This document shows, in pieces, positions 23,361-29,166 of a stretch of 31,307 nt of DNA (within the stretch, counting starts at the first letter, position 1; each line of letters opens with the position of its first letter). The position numbers were made by a program, and so were the translations under genes. The notes under the pieces are model-generated. The model was not told the DNA's origin. It saw nothing but the letters and a program-made list of their open reading frames with translations, and did no database searches. The DNA comes from Candidatus Peregrinibacteria bacterium CG_4_10_14_0_2_um_filter_43_11 (GTDB lineage: Bacteria; Patescibacteriota; Gracilibacteria; UM-FILTER-43-11), in NCBI GenBank assembly GCA_002792495.1, contig PFOK01000020.1:1-31307 (forward strand). Direction: 5' to 3'.

Positions 23361-23600
23361 AATCAAACATAACAAAACATAATTAAACATAATAAACTTT
23401 GACAAGCTTAATCTAATTAACCTATATTTGCTTCAGTTAAGTTGAAATATAAACAATTTAATTAAACTTAATAAAAGTAAATAGAACTTAAACAAACTTA
23501 CCTAAAATTAAAAGAAATTAATTAAAATAAAACAAGTTTGCTTAAATTAAATAAAATTAAGTTAAATTAAATAAAATTAAATCAAATATAAAAAGAAAAT
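23361..23600. repeat. 10-bp-periodic A-tract array, about 24 units
   Basis: The region is about 85% A+T and built of successive 10-mers. From 23461 nearly every unit follows N-N-N-A-A-A-N-T-T/A-A (ATTAAACTTA, ATAAAAGTAA, ATAGAACTTA, AACAAACTTA, CCTAAAATTA, AAAGAAATTA, ATTAAAATAA, AACAAGTTTG, then CTTAAATTAA, ATAAAATTAA, GTTAAATTAA, ATAAAATTAA). The 23361-23400 units (AATCAAACAT, AACAAAACAT, AATTAAACAT) show the same period shifted by one base. A-runs in helical phase predict strong intrinsic curvature. The array ends a few bases before the HTH gene. No ORF crosses it. Confidence 0.8.
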
Positions 23601-23605
23601 AAAAA

Positions 23606-23785
23606 TTGCTTACATTGCTCGGAAAAATTTACACCACAGAACAAGTTGCCTCCTTGTTACAAATTCACCCTCTTACGGTTCTGAAATACATTAAAGAGGG
23701 GCGTCTGAAAGCTGTAAAACTTGGGCGCGTCTATCGCGTTCAAGAAGCCTTGATACAGCAGTTCCTGGAAAATGAATCCCTGTAG
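23606..23785 (+). CDS. Small excisionase/MerR-type HTH protein with TTG start
   Basis: This 59-codon frame is easily missed because it lacks ATG. TTG at 23606 or 23615 can start it; an in-frame TAA at 23600 bars anything longer. From the first TTG it encodes (M)LTLLGKIYTTEQVASLLQ followed by IHPLTVLKYIKEGRLKAVKL and GRVYRVQEALIQQFLENESL. This is a complete winged-helix HTH_17 domain: T-T-E-Q-V-A helix 1, H-P-L-T-V recognition helix, K-E-G-R-L-K-A-V-K-L-G wing and the closing helix. The same fold lies at the N-terminus of the antitoxin at 294. It is probably a DNA-binding regulator or recombination directionality-like factor, and the 10-bp array directly upstream is a natural candidate binding site (inference). 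Confidence 0.75.
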   Translation: MLTLLGKIYTTEQVASLLQIHPLTVLKYIKEGRLKAVKLGRVYRVQEALIQQFLENESL

Positions 23786-23874
23786 CCCCCTGTCTTATCC
23801 GCCTCTCATGGTGGAAATAAAAACAAAAAAGAACCATAAACCTCTCATCACGAATCATTGTTGGGGGGTTTTTG

Positions 23875-24152
23875 GTGTAAATAATTTATTAATTTATTCA
23901 CGTTTTTGTTAAAAACGTTTTATTGATTTATTAATTTATAGCTAAACCATAATAAAATGACACAATATCATCACTGCCTATTTTGAAGGAAATAGCGGGC
24001 AAAGGGATTTCTTCCCCACCTGCTTCAGGCGGGTCGAAATGACGAATGGGATTGTGCCAATTTATACTATTCCAGCTATATACCTGAAGAAAATAAATTA
24101 ATAAAAACTTTGTGGTCAGGCAAAATACAATAAATCAATAAATTATTTACAC
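23875..24152. repeat. 24-bp inverted repeat enclosing repeat copy 2
   Basis: Positions 23875-23898 and the reverse complement of 24129-24152 agree in 23 of 24 bases (GTGTAAATAATTTATT core). The right arm covers the last codons and stop of the exported protein gene at 24143. Inside lie a second hairpin, ACGTTTTT-GTT-AAAAACGT (23900-23918), and direct repeat copy 2. The size (278 bp) and structure fit a MITE-like insertion. Confidence 0.6.
23934..24082. repeat. Long direct repeat, copy 2 (about 149 bp)
   Basis: It begins ATTTATAGCTAAA and ends CCAGCTATATA like copy 1 at 21697-21835. It has CAGGCGGGTCGAAATGACG where copy 1 has a degenerate AACAAATCAAAATAACG, so copy 2 looks closer to the ancestral form. 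Confidence 0.85.
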
Positions 24153-25510
24153 ACCGGTACCGCCGCACTGCCTCCTTTGTTGGCGCAATGTTCCGCAAAA
24201 ATAATACTCCACTCTTCGCAAGTCATGCTGACATCAACATCGCCTTTACTTTGAGGTGCCTGAGTGGCTCTTTTTATTTCCCCATTGATGGCGAATAATT
24301 TTTGGGCAAGGGCTTCGGTGCTGTTTTTGGACAGATTGTTGAACCTGAGGCTGAAGGTGAGTGTTGTTTCCGCTTCGGACAATTGGATATTCTTGTGCTG
24401 AATGGAATCCTGAATTTCCTGTGCGATTTGTGCGGGATTTTTGGTGGAAAGTTTAGAACGGCATTGCTCACATTTTCCTTTTTTAAAAGCGACAGATTGT
24501 TCTTCATTGCACGGAAACCAATTGTTTTCATCCGCCATATAATAAACACAAGATACTTTCCCGGTTGCACCTTCTCCTTTGTATAACGCGGGATCGAACA
24601 AAGGAGTAATGGGACCAATCAATGCCTTGAGAATACCCCATTGTGTTTCAAATTCGGCAGCCACTCCATCGATTCCTCCCTGGCCTTTCATAAGACTGTT
24701 GGTGTTGCCGCCTTTTTGGCCGCCAAGGCCCAAGGCAAGCAGGTTGGCTTTGATCCATTCCGCGGCACGAACGCGCGCGCGGGACTTTGCCATGGCCCAA
24801 ATATTTCCCCATTGCGCGTTGCTTCCGGAGGCCGCGGAGGCGAAACGGTCCCAACTGTTTTCCAGATCTTTAAACGCGGCCTCAAACTCACCGGCAAATC
24901 CGCCATAAGGGCAATCGATGTAATAATTTTTTCCCTCATCAAAAAGCAGTTTTGTATCTTCGAATTTGGTTTTCATGAGCTTGAGAATGGCGCGCAATAT
25001 TTGGTAGTCTCCCCACAACAATGTGGCGTTTTCAGAGTTCTTAAGAAGCCCCGAACGCAATGCTTCACGGCGAACGGTATCCCGCAATTTTTCCACTTCA
25101 AAAATATCATCGCGCAAGCAAGAGGTTATGGGGCCTTTACCGGGCAGTATATTGAAGATCAACAGCAAAGATTCACCATAACTCGCCAGCGCTTCTTTCG
25201 CGTCGGTTATTTTGGATTCACCGAGTAGCTGAGTGTACGCCCCGGGCAAACCCGTAGGCTCATTTTGTTCCCGATTTTCTTTGTCATCCTGTTTTAGTTT
25301 TTCGACGGTTTTGTCGTCAAATACTTTTTTAGCAGCCTGTGTACCGGTTCCTACTCCATTTTGTTCCCGCGCGGCAGTGGCGTGAGATTTGATGGTTTCT
25401 ATTTGATCGGAAAGCACCGGAGAAAAAATCGCATGGGTGTTGGGCACCGCTGTAAAGGCGATTATGGGGAGGAGAAACAGGCTGATGATTTTAGGATTTA
25501 AAATTCGCAT
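24143..25510 (-). CDS. Exported protein of unknown function, last gene of the secreted cluster
   Basis: The 455-aa protein has an N-terminal signal peptide (MRILNPKIISLFLLPIIAFT, cleavage likely after THA near residue 28). The mature part is mainly helical. Cys residues are clustered near the C-terminus: YKGEGATGKVSCVYYMADEN, then NNWFPCNEEQ, CEQC (about 345-348) and CEEWSIIFAEHCANKGG with a final CK, suggesting disulfides or a metal site. I do not recognise the family. The start overlaps the upstream gene by 13 bp, so translation is coupled. Its stop codon lies inside the right arm of a 24-bp inverted repeat. Surface or secretion-machinery role alongside the other four exported proteins is an inference. 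Confidence 0.8.
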   Translation of the reverse strand: MRILNPKIISLFLLPIIAFTAVPNTHAIFSPVLSDQIETIKSHATAAREQNGVGTGTQAAKKVFDDKTVEKLKQDDKENREQNEPTGLPGAYTQLLGESKITDAKEALASYGESLLLIFNILPGKGPITSCLRDDIFEVEKLRDTVRREALRSGLLKNSENATLLWGDYQILRAILKLMKTKFEDTKLLFDEGKNYYIDCPYGGFAGEFEAAFKDLENSWDRFASAASGSNAQWGNIWAMAKSRARVRAAEWIKANLLALGLGGQKGGNTNSLMKGQGGIDGVAAEFETQWGILKALIGPITPLFDPALYKGEGATGKVSCVYYMADENNWFPCNEEQSVAFKKGKCEQCRSKLSTKNPAQIAQEIQDSIQHKNIQLSEAETTLTFSLRFNNLSKNSTEALAQKLFAINGEIKRATQAPQSKGDVDVSMTCEEWSIIFAEHCANKGGSAAVPVCK

Positions 25511-27432
25511 TCTTTTTTCTCACGAAATTTAGAGGTTTGATACATGGATACAAAAACATTTTGGATTTTTTCGAAGCTCGAACGCCACTGCTCCAGCAAA
25601 GGGAGAATCCGGCCAGCAAATTGGACTTCGCTTTCCGCGTCGGAATTCAGACGATAATTTTTGAGTGATTCAAAATACGCCTGATCTTTTTGTTCTTTGA
25701 AATTATTGTATTCCGTGAGGATCTTGTTGAGATCGGCGGTTCGGATGACTGTTGGCTGAGCGACCTCATTATTTTCATCCACTTTGTTGGCGCGCTTTTG
25801 CCGGTCTTTTTTTTCTTTTTCATTGGCTTTTCCGGCATCCGAAAAAGGCTTGGCGAGATCGGATAATTTGGTTTTGGATTTGACGGCAACATTGAGATTG
25901 AATGAAACGCTGGGACCCCAACGGTTACTGATGGCAAAAGCGGATTGTGTGTTTTCGAGCGGCGCTACATTTTTTTGTAGCATTTGATCGAGCGCGTCTA
26001 CCATGCCACGGATGTGACAATCGATACAGTGTTCGTTGAGCGCGTAAGGCGATTCGGGACGGTTCTCTTTTTTGACATTCACACAAAACAGCGCTTCGAT
26101 AGAAAGTGCGATTTTCGATTTTTCTTCGTCATCCTGCCAGCCTTTTCCGAAAAGAAAATCCCGTGTGGCGTCAAAATCCCCGCACAATTCGGTGGCCACG
26201 CAAGCGGATGTTTTTTGACCCATCGCGGTGATACTGATTTCGCTTTCTCCGGGGGGACAAGGCGGTCTTTTACCGGGGGCAAAAGCTTTGAGCACACCAC
26301 CGACAAACGGACCCGGATATTTGGGAGATTGAGGAACTTGAGGTTGCCCAACATCCCCTGGTTTAGGAGGGTAAGTGCCGGGAGGACAGGCATTTTCTCC
26401 GGAAGAAGGGGAAGTGCTTTCGGTACTGCCGGTACTTTCGGTGGTGGAGGAGGCGGACGAAGATGAATTATTGGACGAATCAGAATCCCCCTTCTGAGGA
26501 TTGGATGAAAAAGAAGTGAACGTCACCGCCTCGGGGTCAAAACATTGTAGTGAGCCGATATCCTCAAGTTTGCAATCCGGCGCGCAGCCGTCTCCGGCCT
26601 TATTGTTGCCATCATCACAGGCTTCGCCCTGATCCAATACACTGTTTCCGCAAAGAGGAGGAATGACTCCCAAAATACTTGCCGTGGACGGGTTGGAATC
26701 AGGAACATCCGCATTGGGATCGTCGGCTGGAAGACATTCGGGTTGAGCGGAGGGCGTGCTGCCTTCCGCAGACCCCTGTTGCTCATTTTGAACACCTCCG
26801 GAAGGATTGGAGGAGTTGGTGGTGTCGGATTCCCCCGTATCCCCCGCGGACGATCCGGAAGCCTTTTTGTCGTCTTTAACGGGGAATTTATAAATGTCGT
26901 CTTTCCATTGTGCCTGACTGCCAAACAAAATGATTTCAATCACATTCAAATCGTCGATCAAATCAAACGGACTATCGGAAGAATCTGCATTGTACCATTT
27001 TTCGCTGGCGGAAAATTCCCGCTTCATCCCTTCGCGAATGTGATGGAGTGTTTTTTCTTTTTCATACGCGGCAAGGATATTTTGAGTGAGCACACTTATG
27101 CCTACGTCCGGTCTGCCTTTTAATTCGTACGCCAGTCGAAGTGATTCCGGAAGTGTGTCGATATCAATCGGTTCCAGGTTGAGAATGCCTCTGACGATGT
27201 CGGATTTAAGAAACACCCCCTTATCGTTAATCGCGTCTTCAATGTCAAATTGAACCGCAACAATGTCGTAAATGTCTTCGTCGTAGCTTTTGGCCGCGTC
27301 GCAGTAAACGGAATGGTAGGTGGTTTCGAGCGCTCCTTCGGTATCGCAAAACGCCGCGTAGGATGATTCACTCCACAAGAGAGTGGAGAAGAGGAGAATG
27401 CCGATGCTGATGAGGAAAGATTTCCTGATCAT
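25498..27432 (-). CDS. Exported multidomain protein with a DUF4215-like Cys-rich repeat
   Basis: The 644-aa protein starts with a signal peptide (MIRKSFLISIGILLFSTLLW, cleavage near SYA27). Residues 30-185 are a globular domain of unknown type. A Ser/Gly/Asn linker (188-250) leads to CGNSVLDQGEACDDGNNKAG (261-280) continuing DGCAPDC, the myxococcal Cys-rich repeat (DUF4215). A second Ser-rich linker (305-345) and a Pro/Cys-rich segment (348-392) follow. EHCIDCHIRGMVDALDQ (467-483) contains CxxCH, the heme-c attachment motif, but nothing else here confirms a cytochrome. The C-terminal part (490-640) is helical and charged. The whole looks like a surface or adhesion protein. It is separated from the upstream gene by 141 bp holding a strong hairpin. 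Confidence 0.8.
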   Translation of the reverse strand: MIRKSFLISIGILLFSTLLWSESSYAAFCDTEGALETTYHSVYCDAAKSYDEDIYDIVAVQFDIEDAINDKGVFLKSDIVRGILNLEPIDIDTLPESLRLAYELKGRPDVGISVLTQNILAAYEKEKTLHHIREGMKREFSASEKWYNADSSDSPFDLIDDLNVIEIILFGSQAQWKDDIYKFPVKDDKKASGSSAGDTGESDTTNSSNPSGGVQNEQQGSAEGSTPSAQPECLPADDPNADVPDSNPSTASILGVIPPLCGNSVLDQGEACDDGNNKAGDGCAPDCKLEDIGSLQCFDPEAVTFTSFSSNPQKGDSDSSNNSSSSASSTTESTGSTESTSPSSGENACPPGTYPPKPGDVGQPQVPQSPKYPGPFVGGVLKAFAPGKRPPCPPGESEISITAMGQKTSACVATELCGDFDATRDFLFGKGWQDDEEKSKIALSIEALFCVNVKKENRPESPYALNEHCIDCHIRGMVDALDQMLQKNVAPLENTQSAFAISNRWGPSVSFNLNVAVKSKTKLSDLAKPFSDAGKANEKEKKDRQKRANKVDENNEVAQPTVIRTADLNKILTEYNNFKEQKDQAYFESLKNYRLNSDAESEVQFAGRILPLLEQWRSSFEKIQNVFVSMYQTSKFREKKECEF

Positions 27433-27512
27433 AATTTTATTTTTTCGTTATGTCTTTTTTTTCGTCCGCGGTGACCGGAACGACGATGAGGGGAGAGTGG
27501 AATGAACGGGAC

Positions 27513-27551
27513 CTTGCGCCGAATCCCAACGGAGCTACGCTCCGGCGCAAG
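27513..27551. other. Strong intergenic hairpin between exported-protein genes
   Basis: CTTGCGCC (27513-27520) pairs with GGCGCAAG (27544-27551) and, inside, GGAGC (27531-27535) pairs with GCTCC (27539-27543) around TAC; GAATCCCAAC bulges out on one side. There is no T-run on either side. It may partly end the transcript, protect an mRNA end or be a dispersed GC-rich repeat. Confidence 0.5.
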
Positions 27552-27573
27552 AAATTAGAGCAATTTGAATAAG

Positions 27574-28296
27574 TTATTTGGATTTACTCGCATCTTCTAT
27601 TCGGGAAGGAAGTGCCAGAATGACTTTTCGCAGTTTCGCGAGAATGTTCCGATAATCATCCAGATTTTTCATCATGCATTGCAACTGAATGTGCATGATG
27701 TACGCCTGACGCATTTCGGTGAGCATGCCCATGGTGGTGTCGATGGCAACGATGGCATCCTCAAGTTCGTTAGTCACCAATCGATTGAGCTGACGAGTGA
27801 TGGAAAGGCCTTGTTCGATTTTGGTGATGAGGATTTTTTCCCAGTTCATGGAATAAAGCCCCCGTAAATAATCCGAATACGCGTTGTAGGCTTGGAGCAC
27901 AAAGGGGAGGATGGCCTCCGATCCCGTGCTCTCGGCCATGGGATTGAGTTCTCCGGGCTCCAGACAGGCGGAACCCACACCGGAAATACTGTCTTTGATT
28001 TCGGTTTCCGCGCCGTCAAAAATGCATTCCAAATACTGGTGATAAAGGTCTTTGGCTGTATCGAAAGCGATTCTGAATTCAACCACAGTGGTCATTTCTT
28101 TTGAAATATTTCCGAAAGGGTGGTAAGGAGCGTCAGTTTGTTCGAACTGTTTGAACTCCTTTAAACATTCCTGAGCGGATTTGGAAACCGGTGGTGCATC
28201 GGTTTCGTCAGCGGAAAAAACAGGGGATGACACTATTAAAGTCAACAGGAGGATGAGGAAAGTGCTGATGATTTTTTTGAAATGAAAAAGGGGCAT
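27574..28296 (-). CDS. Exported helical protein of unknown function
   Basis: The 240-aa protein has a signal peptide (MPLFHFKKIISTFLILLLTL, cleavage likely after VFSA near residue 29). The mature chain is almost entirely helical, with Cys at CLKEF, LECIFDG, SACLEPGE and QLQCMMKNL. The last 90 residues (about 150-235, WEKILITKIEQGLSITRQLN and onward) could form a coiled-coil bundle. No family is recognised. The upstream gene ends 19 bp before its start, so they share a transcript. The shared signal peptides, direction and helical Cys-containing style suggest that this protein and those at 28316 and 24143 form one surface complex (inference). Confidence 0.78.
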   Translation of the reverse strand: MPLFHFKKIISTFLILLLTLIVSSPVFSADETDAPPVSKSAQECLKEFKQFEQTDAPYHPFGNISKEMTTVVEFRIAFDTAKDLYHQYLECIFDGAETEIKDSISGVGSACLEPGELNPMAESTGSEAILPFVLQAYNAYSDYLRGLYSMNWEKILITKIEQGLSITRQLNRLVTNELEDAIVAIDTTMGMLTEMRQAYIMHIQLQCMMKNLDDYRNILAKLRKVILALPSRIEDASKSK

Positions 28297-28315
28297 AAAA
28301 TGTAAATGTAATGGA

Positions 28316-29080
28316 TTAAGTGCATTCTTTGATGTAACACGGAAGACGGTCGTCTAATTGTTGTATGAAGTTTTTGAGTGTTTCCGCCGCGCCTTCCATC
28401 GCGTGCATTTTGTTGAGGATGGTTGTTAATTTGGACTCGAGAGCAGTGGCTTTTTGACGGGCATGCGTGCCCTGAAGCACTTTTTCCAGCGTGATGAACG
28501 CGTGAGAACGGTTTTGAGTGTATTTTAAGGCTTCTTTAAAGGCACTGTCTTTGTTGTCGGATTTCGGGTCGGCGAATTCCAGACTGAGATAAGTGAGACA
28601 CGCGTTATAATTCGCATTGATGGGAGCGATTTTGCTCTGACTATCCGGAACGTGGCATTGTGATAAATAGCGGAGTTTGGTTCCGGGAATCTCGAGATCT
28701 TCCGGATCGGCACAACCGGGGATGACGCCGATATTAGCTTTAGAGACGCCGCTGGAAGTGGACACCGGACTGGCATTGCCGCTATAACGCACCATACTGC
28801 ATAAATAATCCAGCCAACAACGGTAGGTACGCACACTTTCGAAGGCTTCATCGACCATTTTGCTTGCCGGTTTTTCCTGTTCAATCAGTGTTTCTAAATT
28901 GCCTTCCCATGCTTTACGCATGAGGTGCATTTCGTTCAAAAAAGATTGATGACAAACCGGCGGACGATCGTCTTCCTCCTGAATTTGAGGATAAGGAAGA
29001 TCGCTCTTGGAATACAGCGGAATCTGTGCCAGCAGAACAACAAAGATAATGCCGATGGCCAGAAGAATGATTTTTTTCAA
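28316..29080 (-). CDS. Exported Cys-containing protein of unknown function
   Basis: The 254-aa protein begins MKKIILLAIGIIFVVLLAQI, either a signal peptide or an uncleaved N-terminal anchor, since no clear A-x-A site is visible. The mature part has Cys in PVCHQ, YRCWLDYLC, PGCADPED, SQCHV, NACLTY and the C-terminal CYIKEC, so several disulfides are likely. A helical region (about 165-240) includes EKVLQGTHARQKATALESKL. No match to a known family is claimed. It follows the SLH gene by 86 bp and precedes the next exported gene by 19 bp. Confidence 0.78.
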   Translation of the reverse strand: MKKIILLAIGIIFVVLLAQIPLYSKSDLPYPQIQEEDDRPPVCHQSFLNEMHLMRKAWEGNLETLIEQEKPASKMVDEAFESVRTYRCWLDYLCSMVRYSGNASPVSTSSGVSKANIGVIPGCADPEDLEIPGTKLRYLSQCHVPDSQSKIAPINANYNACLTYLSLEFADPKSDNKDSAFKEALKYTQNRSHAFITLEKVLQGTHARQKATALESKLTTILNKMHAMEGAAETLKNFIQQLDDRLPCYIKECT

Positions 29081-29166
29081 ATTTTTATTTTTTAATTTTA
29101 AATTTTTAAACTCGTGAACGAAACCTGATACCCACTTCCTCCCCTGAGAAATGTGAAATTTATAAT

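Noticed and set aside
23361..23600. CRISPR array
   Set aside because: The units are 10 bp with no spacer-repeat alternation and no cas genes nearby.
24302..25228. Plus-strand frames over the exported-protein gene
   Set aside because: No recognisable features; the minus-strand frame has a signal peptide and coupling to its neighbour.
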